This document shows positions 1-6,450 of a stretch of DNA of 6,450 nt, piece by piece. The DNA is from a bacterium (lineage in GTDB: Bacteria > Pseudomonadota > Alphaproteobacteria > Caulobacterales > Hyphomonadaceae), in assembly GCA_030824255.1 (NCBI GenBank), contig JAVBYB010000409.1:1-6450 (forward strand), written 5' to 3'. Each line of letters opens with the position of its first letter. Positions within the stretch are counted from its first letter, which is position 1. The notes beneath the pieces were generated by a model. It did not search any database and was not told where the DNA came from. It saw nothing but the letters and a program-made list of their open reading frames with translations. A program made the translations under genes and the position numbers.

Positions 1-22
1 CGCGCCGCTTTACCCCTCCCCC

Positions 23-691
23 ATGGAGCTCTCCACTTGGACCCCGCGCAACACGCCCGGCCTGGCCGTGCTGAACGGAGACCGCGTGCGCCTCGAGCCG
101 CTCGACTGGGCGCTCCATGGCGCCGGCCTGTTCGCGGCGACGGGCGGCGAGGCCAATGCAGACCTCTGGGCGTGGATGCCGGTTGGCCCCTTTCTCCAGC
201 CGGAGGACCTGCAGCTCTTCCTTGCCGCCACCGCCATGCGCGATGGCTGGCGCACCATGGTCATCTGCGGGTTACGCGATAACGAAATCCTCGGCATGTG
301 CACCTACATGCGCATCCGCGAGGCGCACGGCAGCGCTGAGATCGGCTGCGTCGCCTTCGGCCCGAAACTCAGGCGCACACCTGAGGCCACGGAAGCTCTG
401 GCCCTCATGGCCAGCCACGTCTTCGATCTCGGCTACCGACGCTATGAGTGGAAATGCAATGAGCTGAACTTCGCCTCCAAGCGCGCCGCCGTCCGCTTCG
501 GCTTCGTGTTCGAGGGCATTTTCCGCAATGACATGGTCACCAAGGGCCAGTCCCGCGACACCGCCTGGTATGCGCTGACCGATGCCGACTGGCCGCGCGT
601 CAAGGCGGCGCTGGCCCGCTGGCTTGCGCCTGACAATTTTGCGGCGGATGGTGCGCAGACAGGAACGCTCGAATCGTTCCGCACTTCTTGA
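23..691 (+). CDS. GNAT family N-acetyltransferase (RimJ/RimL type)
   Basis: The 222-residue product has a full single GNAT domain and should be a cytoplasmic acetyl-CoA-dependent N-acetyltransferase. Visible landmarks are the N-terminal strand GDRVRLEPLD (19-28), WMPVGPF (51-57), the IGCVAF strand (107-112), an acetyl-CoA loop region around RRTPEATEAL (117-126, replacing the usual Q/RxxGxG/A), and the hallmark YEWKCNELN...SKRAAVRFGF (141-161) followed by EGIFR (164-168) and RDTAWY (178-183). This pattern belongs to the RimJ/RimL-like COG1670 group; many members are of unknown substrate, so ribosomal-protein acetylation should not be assumed. The ATG at 23 sits just before the conserved region and gives the usual length, but no Shine-Dalgarno is visible. 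The frame stays open to the window edge, so a start further upstream cannot be excluded. A VOC gene follows 13 nt downstream on the same strand, suggesting co-transcription. Confidence 0.9.
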   Translation: MELSTWTPRNTPGLAVLNGDRVRLEPLDWALHGAGLFAATGGEANADLWAWMPVGPFLQPEDLQLFLAATAMRDGWRTMVICGLRDNEILGMCTYMRIREAHGSAEIGCVAFGPKLRRTPEATEALALMASHVFDLGYRRYEWKCNELNFASKRAAVRFGFVFEGIFRNDMVTKGQSRDTAWYALTDADWPRVKAALARWLAPDNFAADGAQTGTLESFRTS

Positions 692-704
692 GCGCAAGTC
701 CGCG

Positions 705-1547
705 ATGATCACCGGCCTCGACCACGTTCTTGTCGTCTGCCCCTCGGCCGACGACGCGGAGAACGCCTACTGCGCCCTGCTTGGCCGCGAGCCGGACTGG
801 CGCTCCTCCGATCCCGGCGGCTCGGCCACCGTTATCTTCCAGCTCGAGAACACCGCGCTCGAAATCATGTCGCCCATCGGCGGCGGCCCCCTCGCCCGCC
901 GTCTGCACGCGATGATCGAACAGGACGGGCCCGGACTCAAATCGCTGATCTTTTCGTCCAACGACCTTGCCGACGATCGCGCCACGTTCGACCGTCGCGG
1001 CCTTCGCCCTGACGAGATCGTTCCGGGCGAAAGCACCGACCCAAGCTCAGGCCGCGCCCGCTACTGGTCACGCATGCGGCTCGACGATGCGGGAACGCAT
1101 GGCGTGCGCATCTTCGCCCTCGCCCGCAAGCAGCCCGACCCGATGGTCTACAGGCCGGGCAACGCCGGGATCGTCTCCGGTCTCGATCATGTCGTGATCA
1201 ACACCGCCAACCCGGATCGCGCCACAGCGCTGTACGGCGCCCGTCTGGGTCTGCGCCTCGCGCTCGACCGCTCGAATCCGGACTGGGACATGCGCCTGAT
1301 GTTCTTCCGCCTTGGCGGCCTCACCATCGAGCTGGCGCACAAGCTCTCCGCCGGCCCCGGCAACCAGCCCGACAAGCTCTGGGGGCTTTCGTGGAAGGTG
1401 CCGGACATCGAAGCCGCGCATGCGCGGCTTCTCAGCCGCAATTTCGCTGTCACCTCGATCCGGCCCGGCCGCCGCGCCGGCACGAAGGTGTTCAGCGTCC
1501 GCGATGGTACGCTCAACATCCCGACGCTGATCCTCGGCGACGCCTAG
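705..1547 (+). CDS. Two-module VOC (glyoxalase-fold) protein
   Basis: The product is 280 residues and contains two βαβββ modules of the vicinal-oxygen-chelate superfamily. Module 1 begins GLDHVLVV (4-11) and module 2 begins GLDHVVINT (159-167). Candidate metal ligands are H7 and E53 (TALEIM) in module 1, and H162 and E209 (LTIELA) in module 2. The H-to-E spacings of 46 and 47 resemble those of glyoxalase I, while the His on the strand used by extradiol dioxygenases is absent (S80/L81 and S229/W230 lie there). A metal-dependent lyase, isomerase or epimerase is therefore a better guess than a dioxygenase, but the substrate is unknown. The open frame extends back to 582 inside the GNAT gene. The ATG at 705 is chosen because the fold starts directly after it and it follows the GNAT stop by 13 nt. 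The ribosome site is poor, so reinitiation after the GNAT gene is plausible. The downstream gene is convergent, 12 nt away. Confidence 0.88.
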   Translation: MITGLDHVLVVCPSADDAENAYCALLGREPDWRSSDPGGSATVIFQLENTALEIMSPIGGGPLARRLHAMIEQDGPGLKSLIFSSNDLADDRATFDRRGLRPDEIVPGESTDPSSGRARYWSRMRLDDAGTHGVRIFALARKQPDPMVYRPGNAGIVSGLDHVVINTANPDRATALYGARLGLRLALDRSNPDWDMRLMFFRLGGLTIELAHKLSAGPGNQPDKLWGLSWKVPDIEAAHARLLSRNFAVTSIRPGRRAGTKVFSVRDGTLNIPTLILGDA

Positions 1548-1559
1548 CGTATATGTTCG

Positions 1560-2492
1560 CTAGCGCCGCTGTTCCGGCAGGCGCGGATCGCAAATCAGCA
1601 GACCCGGCGTGACGTTCGCCACTTTCCAGAACGCGTCCGGCTCACCCGCAAGCTTCGCGCAGCGGTCAGCAATCCCTGTCGTCGTTTCCGGATCCGCGAC
1701 AGCCTGCCGCCCCAGCATCACGGCGCTCTGATACCCATCTGTGTAAAGCGCGTCCTGCAGCATGAGCTCGCCGGCGCCATCCATCAGCTTCAGCGACAAC
1801 GTCTCGCCCTTGGCCAGCGCCGTCATCAGGGGCGCCAGCGGTCCATCGCGCAGATTGCGTGACGCCATGAACACCAGCGACTTCGGCGGCGTGTAACGCC
1901 CATTCACCGGTGTCGGCGGCGGCTCAATGCCGCCCACGGTCGCCGCAAACAGCACGCCCGAGGCGCCGACAATCTCAAGCCGCGCCTCATCCTCCAGAAC
2001 GTCTGTCAGGAAGGGCGAGATGAATTGCAGGACGTACGGCTCGAGCGTGTCCGACGGCATCCGGTATTCGATCGACAGCGTGGACCGCTTGGCCTTCTGT
2101 CCGCCCAGATTGTCCGGGAGTTCGCTTATCGTCAGCGGCCGTCCCGCTTCGCCGCCAGCGCCGCGAACGCCGAACAGACTGACCACAACCCGCGCGCCGT
2201 AATCCGCCGCGCCCTCGGTCACACGCGCCTTCGTCTGCGCATTCCAAGCGACTGACCCGACATAGCCCGACGCTTCACCTGCCCCGCTGCCAAAATTGCT
2301 CATCGGATCGCAATCCGCAGAACTCAGGCAATGCCGCAACAACAGCGGCCACGCCGCCCCCGCATCCGCCACATCAGCCACAACGGCGTCAGACGCTGCC
2401 CGCGTCTCCGGCCCGCAGGCGGTCCCGCTTGCGGCAAGGACAAGAACCACGAGGGCAGCGCTAGACCTGAACATGGCGGACATCATAGCCAT
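1560..2492 (-). CDS. Exported protein of unknown function, four cysteines
   Basis: I do not recognise this 310-residue protein. It begins with a short positive segment and a hydrophobic stretch (SSAALVVLVLAASG, 10-23), so it is probably exported to the periplasm or envelope. C26 follows GTA, which is a poor lipobox because position -3 is Gly instead of Leu/Val/Ile; signal peptidase I cleavage nearby is as likely as lipidation. The mature part has just four further cysteines, C55 and C61 near the start and C278 and C301 near the end, a pattern that would suit disulfides. The middle is soluble, β-rich looking and without a recognisable catalytic motif. Start: ATG at 2492 has CAGGA at 2505-2501, 8 nt upstream; the internal ATGs at 2486, 2483 and 2474 lack such a site. 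The first 32 nt overlap the end of the monooxygenase gene, implying one mRNA and coupled translation. Confidence 0.8.
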   Translation of the reverse strand: MAMMSAMFRSSAALVVLVLAASGTACGPETRAASDAVVADVADAGAAWPLLLRHCLSSADCDPMSNFGSGAGEASGYVGSVAWNAQTKARVTEGAADYGARVVVSLFGVRGAGGEAGRPLTISELPDNLGGQKAKRSTLSIEYRMPSDTLEPYVLQFISPFLTDVLEDEARLEIVGASGVLFAATVGGIEPPPTPVNGRYTPPKSLVFMASRNLRDGPLAPLMTALAKGETLSLKLMDGAGELMLQDALYTDGYQSAVMLGRQAVADPETTTGIADRCAKLAGEPDAFWKVANVTPGLLICDPRLPEQRR

Positions 2493-3642
2493 AGATCCAG
2501 TCCTGCCGCGAGCGCACGAAGGACGGGAACAGCCGGTCCGCCAGCTTCATCGGCCCATAGGTCGCCGCCTGCGTGATCGCGTTGGAGCGATGGAACACAC
2601 CCATGTTCGCCCGCGCGCTGCCCAGCACCTTGGTCGTGCGCGGCTTGCGCACTTTCTCATAGCGCCTCAGCGAAGCCTCCGAGATGCCGTCCGCCTGCAG
2701 GCATTTCGCGAGCACGATGGCGTCCTCGATCGCCATCGCCGCGCCCTGCGCCTGGAAGGGCGGCATGGCGTGGCATGCATCGCCCAGTAGCGTCACACGA
2801 TCGTCCGACCATGTCGGCAGGGGATCGCGATCGAACAGCGCCCACGAAAAACAGGACGCGGCCGATGCGATGATGTCCGGAATGGGAGGCGCCCAGTCGC
2901 CAAAGTCGCCCGCCAGCTCGACAATATCGCCCGGCTGGTCCCAGCTTTCGCCAGCAAACTTCTCGGTCTCGGTCACGCCGACGAAATTGATCAGTTCGCC
3001 CCGTCGCACGCGATAGGTCACGGCATGCCGTCCCGGCCCCGCCCAGACAATGGCCGCATGCGGCAGGTCCGGCGCCACGTCCGCCGGCACGGTGAGCCTC
3101 CAGGCGACGGCGCCAGTATAGCGCGGCTCCTGCTCGCCAAGCATCTGGCGTCGCACCGTCGAGCGAACACCATCCGCGCCAACCAGCAAGTCACACGGAA
3201 CGATGGCGCCGGTATCCAGTCCCACGCGCAACCCATCCACGTCGCGGACATAGGCAGACACGCGCGCGCCAAGACGCACCTGGACGCCCGCAAACTCCGC
3301 CGCGCGTTTCAGGAGCGCGATCAGGTCTGCGCGATGGATATGGAGGTAAGGCGCGCCATAGCGGTTGCGCGCCTCCTTCGCGATCGGGATGGAGAACACC
3401 TTCTCCCCTGTCCGGCCGATCCGCATCTCCAGCCGCTCCGGCTGCGACGACACCGCCACGGCCGCCTCAAGCACGCCAAGGGCGGCAAGTCCCTTGGTCG
3501 CGTTCGGCGAGAGCTGGATGCCCGCCCCAACTTCGGTCAGCGCAGGCGCGCGCTCGATGACCTCGACCTCGAATCCCACCTTGCTCAACGCGATCGCCGC
3601 GCTGAGCCCGCCTATCCCTCCGCCTGCCACGACGATCTTCAT
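2461..3642 (-). CDS. FAD-dependent monooxygenase (class A, salicylate hydroxylase-like)
   Basis: The 393-residue product is a complete group A flavoprotein hydroxylase, which would use NAD(P)H and O2 to oxygenate a substrate in the cytoplasm. The dinucleotide fold is GGGIGG (7-12) with E30 at the end of the second strand. The DG motif is DLLVGADGVRS (151-161), and the GD motif is LLGDACHAMPPFQAQG (285-300) followed by AMAIEDA. The C-terminal DWIYGYD (381-387) is typical of salicylate 1-hydroxylase and 3-hydroxybenzoate 6-hydroxylase relatives. The substrate cannot be read from sequence; no ring-cleavage dioxygenase or aromatic catabolic gene is nearby, so an aromatic substrate is only a family-based guess. 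The ATG at 3642 begins directly at the FAD-binding strand and no earlier in-frame start fits; the ribosome site is weak, the nearest GGGAG being about 20 nt away. An exported protein overlaps its 3' end by 32 nt, and tRNA-Gly lies upstream on the same strand. Confidence 0.93.
   Translation of the reverse strand: MKIVVAGGGIGGLSAAIALSKVGFEVEVIERAPALTEVGAGIQLSPNATKGLAALGVLEAAVAVSSQPERLEMRIGRTGEKVFSIPIAKEARNRYGAPYLHIHRADLIALLKRAAEFAGVQVRLGARVSAYVRDVDGLRVGLDTGAIVPCDLLVGADGVRSTVRRQMLGEQEPRYTGAVAWRLTVPADVAPDLPHAAIVWAGPGRHAVTYRVRRGELINFVGVTETEKFAGESWDQPGDIVELAGDFGDWAPPIPDIIASAASCFSWALFDRDPLPTWSDDRVTLLGDACHAMPPFQAQGAAMAIEDAIVLAKCLQADGISEASLRRYEKVRKPRTTKVLGSARANMGVFHRSNAITQAATYGPMKLADRLFPSFVRSRQDWIYGYDVRHVQV
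2501..2505 (-). promoter_or_regulatory. Ribosome binding site of the exported-protein gene
   Basis: On the minus strand CAGGA lies 8 nt before the ATG at 2492, inside the 3' end of the monooxygenase gene. It decides the start among four in-frame ATGs clustered at 2492, 2486, 2483 and 2474. Confidence 0.55.
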
Positions 3643-3778
3643 GGCATTGGGAGATAGACCGGCTCCCGCGATGCGTCACGAACCGAGATCAAAAGACGGG
3701 GATCAAAACCTGCAACCGGACACAAGGCTTCGCGCCGCTGTGAAGCGACGTCGAAACCCTGATTGTCAGGAATTTACC
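3643..3778 (-). other. Spacer between tRNA-Gly and monooxygenase gene
   Basis: These 136 nt should hold the end of the tRNA transcript and either a promoter for the monooxygenase operon or a read-through leader. On the minus strand TTGCAG (3686-3681 region) could act as a -35 box, but no good -10 follows at the right distance, so I do not call a promoter. The visible structures are a small perfect hairpin at 3758-3770 and an imperfect one at 3733-3750 (CG-CGCT arms with one mismatch). Confidence 0.35.
3758..3770 (-). terminator. Possible weak hairpin terminator or processing hairpin after tRNA-Gly
   Basis: Read on the minus strand, CCTGA-CAA-TCAGG forms a perfect 5-bp stem with a 3-nt loop, starting 8 nt after the tRNA CCA, and is followed by GTTTCG. 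The stem is short and the T-run is only three bases. It may slow polymerase or mark the 3' processing boundary, but it is not a strong intrinsic terminator. Confidence 0.3.
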
Positions 3779-3853
<75 letters not shown>

Positions 3854-3891
3854 TCGCTGGGTAAATGGGCCCTAAGGCCTCGGGAGGGCGG

Positions 3892-3921
3892 TCTATAAGC
3901 TGAAAGCCGGGCCGGGCGCAA
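3892..3921 (-). promoter_or_regulatory. Candidate promoter of tRNA-Gly
   Basis: On the minus strand TTGCGC (3921-3916) and TATAGA (3897-3892) are spaced by 18 nt, about 38 nt before the mature 5' end of the tRNA. Both boxes match the sigma-70 consensus only partly (3 and 4 of 6), but they are the best pair in the 130-nt spacer and TATA is unusual in this GC-rich stretch. The rest of the spacer (3854-3983) shows no gene and no clear terminator for the DUF6065-like gene that ends at 3984. Confidence 0.35.
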
Positions 3922-3983
3922 GGGGCTGCGGCGCCACTTTCCGCGCGGGGTCGGCAACGCAATTCTTAACGCGGGCCGAGTGC

Positions 3984-4748
3984 TCAGCCGCCGCCCAGAC
4001 CCGGCAGCGGCTTGGCGACCGGCTTTGGTGCTTTCAGCTTACGCTTGGTCTGGTGGGTTTCGGCTTCGCCGCCGGAGACCTTCTGGCCTTTCATGTAGTG
4101 GCGTTGCCAGCCGGCCTTCGAGGCTTCGGGGTCGCGCTGCAGCAGCTTCTGGTTGAACGTGCCGCGGCTTTCGGCCCACGCCTTGTACTCTTCGTTGAGC
4201 TTCGGGTTGTCGGCCAGCAGCTTCAGCGTGGGCTGGATCTGCTCCAGCGGCTGGTCCTGCACCAGCGTGAGGAAGCAGAACGGCTCGCCTTTCTCGAAAC
4301 GCACCTTGCCAGGCCGCGTCATTTGCCAGTTCATCGTGAACGGGAAAGGCAGCCACTCCGTCTCGACCAGTCCCTGCAGCGGATAGATGCCGTCCTTGGG
4401 CTCGTTCGGCGGGCCCATCGTCCAGACGCGCCAGCCCGGCTCGGTGCGGAACAGATGACCGGTGTGGAAGGTGACGATGCCGCGCCGGAAATGGCTGTCA
4501 GCGACATTCTTCACCGGCGGCCACGGCTCGTCGCCCGTGATCTTGATGCCGGCTTCCAGCATGCCGCCATCCCACTCGATGGTGAGGCCGACAGGGCAGA
4601 GAATTTCCCAGCCCGTGCAGTTCGCCATGGTCAGCGGCAGGCAGCGATAGGGATGGCGATCCTGGAAGGCGTCCATCCAGGCCCTGCGGCCCTGACCCGG
4701 CACGATCTCCGGCGCCCACTCGTGGATCTTGTAGCAGTCCAGCCGCAT
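3984..4748 (-). CDS. DUF6065-like protein of unknown function
   Basis: The 254-residue product resembles, from memory of the family, DUF6065: it starts with the typical CYK block, followed by IVPG (15-18), WMDAFQDRHPYRCLPL (24-39), an AN.TGWEILCP core (42-52) and IEWDGG (57-62). There is no signal peptide or membrane segment. The biochemical role is not known. The last 35 or so residues are a polar, lysine- and proline-rich tail (KRKLKAPKPVAKPLPGLGGG) that looks disordered. Start: the frame runs back to an ATG at 4796, but that codon lacks a ribosome site and would overlap the divergent gene. The ATG at 4748 has GAAGGA at 4761-4756, 7 nt upstream, and places the conserved CYK block at residues 5-7. 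It is a single minus-strand gene with the ProX gene divergent and tRNA-Gly downstream. Confidence 0.85.
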   Translation of the reverse strand: MRLDCYKIHEWAPEIVPGQGRRAWMDAFQDRHPYRCLPLTMANCTGWEILCPVGLTIEWDGGMLEAGIKITGDEPWPPVKNVADSHFRRGIVTFHTGHLFRTEPGWRVWTMGPPNEPKDGIYPLQGLVETEWLPFPFTMNWQMTRPGKVRFEKGEPFCFLTLVQDQPLEQIQPTLKLLADNPKLNEEYKAWAESRGTFNQKLLQRDPEASKAGWQRHYMKGQKVSGGEAETHQTKRKLKAPKPVAKPLPGLGGG

Positions 4749-4755
4749 GGAAGGG

Positions 4756-4761
4756 TCCTTC
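4756..4761 (-). promoter_or_regulatory. Ribosome binding site deciding the DUF6065-like start
   Basis: GAAGGA on the minus strand lies 7 nt before the ATG at 4748. It is the strongest Shine-Dalgarno on the minus strand of the window and rules in favour of 4748 over the longer start at 4796, which has no such site. Confidence 0.7.
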
Positions 4762-4794
4762 ACGTCACGTCGCCAGACATCTAGACCAGCGATC

Positions 4795-5370
4795 ATGACA
4801 GATCAAAGCGCCTCTCCAGCCGCGGAATTCCCGCGCGGCCCCATGCCCGCCCCGGACGACTTTTCCCGCGCGCCCGAAAAGCCGCTTTTCGCCCTGCTCG
4901 ACCGGCTGGGCATCGTCACCAAGACGGTCACGCATGAGAAGGTTTTTACGGTCGCCGAGAGCAGCCTGGTCAAGGCCGACATGCCCGGCGGGCACACCAA
5001 GAACCTCTTCATGAAGGACAAGTCAGGCCAGCTGGTGCTCGTCTGCGCCCTCCACTCCACTGTGCTGCCGTTGAATCAGCTGCACCGGTCGCTGGGCTGC
5101 CAGCGGCTCTCCTTCACGGACTCAGCGCTGCTGTGGGAGGCGCTGGGCGTCACCCCCGGTTCCGTCACGGGCCTCGCCGTGATGAATGACGCCGTGGGCA
5201 AGGTTCGTCTGATTGCCGACCAGGGCCTGCTGGACCACGAAACCCTCAATTTCCACCCCCTGCGCTGCGACATGACCACGGCCATTTCCAGGGGTGATTT
5301 CCTTGGCTTTGCCGCCGCGACGGGCCATACCGTCACCCCAATCGATTTCGCGAAGCTGGGCGGCGCCTGA
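4795..5370 (+). CDS. proX: ProX-type prolyl-tRNA trans-editing protein (YbaK domain)
   Basis: The product has a YbaK/prolyl-tRNA-synthetase-associated domain without a synthetase, as in ProXp-ala proteins that hydrolyse Ala-tRNA(Pro) in trans and so prevent Ala-for-Pro errors in the cytoplasm. With the start at 4795 it has 191 residues; the domain covers about 28-185. Diagnostic pieces are PLFALLDRLGI (30-40), GGHTKNLFMKD (65-75) with the conserved lysine K69, GVTPGSVTGLAVMND (118-132) and NFHPL (152-156). Family knowledge points to the TKNLF lysine and the GxxPGxVxxxAxxND segment as active-site elements. The frame is open back to 4747, but that would overlap the divergent gene. ATG 4795 and ATG 4843 are both possible: neither has a good ribosome site, and 4843 gives 175 residues, close to the family norm. 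The specificity (Ala versus other amino acids) is inferred from the standalone form and lineage. Confidence 0.88.
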   Translation: MTDQSASPAAEFPRGPMPAPDDFSRAPEKPLFALLDRLGIVTKTVTHEKVFTVAESSLVKADMPGGHTKNLFMKDKSGQLVLVCALHSTVLPLNQLHRSLGCQRLSFTDSALLWEALGVTPGSVTGLAVMNDAVGKVRLIADQGLLDHETLNFHPLRCDMTTAISRGDFLGFAAATGHTVTPIDFAKLGGA

Positions 5371-5438
5371 GGGCGTTGCCGTTTCGCCCCTCCGCGCCCA
5401 TCTAGGGGGCGAACGAACGAACAACAGGAGCATGTTCC
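5371..5438 (+). promoter_or_regulatory. Leader of the cnoX-like gene with an inverted repeat
   Basis: This 68-nt spacer carries TTCGCCCC (5383-5390) and its exact complement GGGGCGAA (5406-5413) around a 15-nt loop; the stem extends by two more pairs (5380-5381 with 5414-5415) if T5382 is bulged. Three tandem GAAC units follow (5411-5422), then the ribosome site. A weak promoter-like pair TTGCCG (5376-5381) and CATCTA (5399-5404) with 17-nt spacing overlaps the repeat, but its -10 is poor. There is no T-run, so the hairpin is not a clear intrinsic terminator; an operator or an mRNA stem-loop before the start is equally possible. Confidence 0.4.
5426..5430 (+). promoter_or_regulatory. Ribosome binding site selecting a GTG start
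   Basis: AGGAG lies 8 nt before the GTG at 5439. The ATG at 5432 is only 1 nt away from it and is in another frame, coding for 27 residues, so it is unlikely to be used. Confidence 0.75.
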
Positions 5439-6380
<942 letters not shown>

Positions 6381-6395
6381 GCGCGCAAGCCCGCC

Positions 6396-6450
6396 CTAAC
6401 TCCGGCTCGCGCCCAGGAACTCCATCCGGATCATCGCGGGCGTCAGCCCC
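6396..6450 (-). CDS. Possible 3' end of a minus-strand gene (partial)
   Basis: Reading in from the right edge on the minus strand, one frame stays open for 17 codons (GLTPAMIRMEFLGASRS) and stops with TAG at 6398-6396. The product cannot be identified from this fragment. It would converge on the cnoX-like gene with a 15-nt gap, in keeping with the dense packing elsewhere. The call rests only on an open frame and the lack of any plus-strand start here, so it may be wrong. Confidence 0.4.
   Translation of the reverse strand, partial: GLTPAMIRMEFLGASRS

Noticed and set aside
582..704. N-terminal extension of the VOC protein by 41 residues
   Set aside because: It would overlap the end of the GNAT gene by 110 nt, reads as Arg-rich shadow sequence, and lies ahead of the first conserved strand of the VOC fold.
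3025..3657. Plus-strand open frame of 210 codons opposite the monooxygenase
   Set aside because: It is fully antisense to a textbook flavoprotein sequence and has an Arg/His/Ala-rich composition without motifs.
3869..3880. GGCC-CTAA-GGCC repeat in the tRNA-Gly leader
   Set aside because: GGCC is itself a palindrome and is frequent in GC-rich sequence, so the pairing carries little weight.
4053..4784. Long plus-strand open frame of 243 codons opposite the DUF6065-like gene
   Set aside because: It is the complement of a gene with recognisable family blocks and a strong ribosome site; the translation is rich in Arg, Ala, Leu and Gln without any domain, as expected for an antisense shadow in GC-rich DNA.

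Overview
The window is GC-rich, densely coded chromosomal DNA that looks alphaproteobacterial. The signs are a thioredoxin-TPR protein of the CnoX/YbbN type with an intact WCGPC motif, a free-standing ProX-type prolyl-tRNA trans-editing protein, a DUF6065-like protein and a RimJ/RimL-type GNAT of the kind common in Caulobacterales, Hyphomonadaceae and Rhizobiales. I cannot place it to genus from sequence alone. No insertion sequence, phage gene, CRISPR array or toxin-antitoxin pair is visible, and the region reads as core or housekeeping DNA with some lineage-specific genes.

Layout from left to right: (1) Plus strand, 23-1547: a GNAT acetyltransferase followed after 13 nt by a two-module VOC (glyoxalase-fold) protein, probably one transcript. 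(2) Minus strand, 3642-1560: a class A flavin monooxygenase whose 3' end overlaps by 32 nt an exported protein of unknown function with four paired cysteines. This pair converges on the VOC gene with only 12 nt between the stop codons. (3) Minus strand, 3853-3779: tRNA-Gly(GCC) with an encoded CCA, lying 136 nt upstream of the monooxygenase. (4) Minus strand, 4748-3984: a DUF6065-like protein with a basic, proline-rich tail. (5) Plus strand, 4795-6380: a ProX-type Ala-tRNA(Pro) deacylase, then a CnoX-like thioredoxin with TPR repeats, separated by 68 nt that hold a perfect 8-bp inverted repeat and three GAAC units. (6) The right edge probably carries the last 17 codons of a minus-strand gene.

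The clearest functional theme is proteome quality control on the right: ProX clears mischarged tRNA, and CnoX holds and reduces unfolding proteins. The monooxygenase with its exported partner is the most open question on the left. I see no convincing multi-gene novel system. The best leads are the unknown exported protein, the structured leader before cnoX and the metal-ligand pattern of the VOC protein. Start codons were revised from the longest reading frame for the VOC (705), DUF6065-like (4748) and ProX (4795) genes, for reasons given in their entries. No gene-free stretch exceeds 300 bases.
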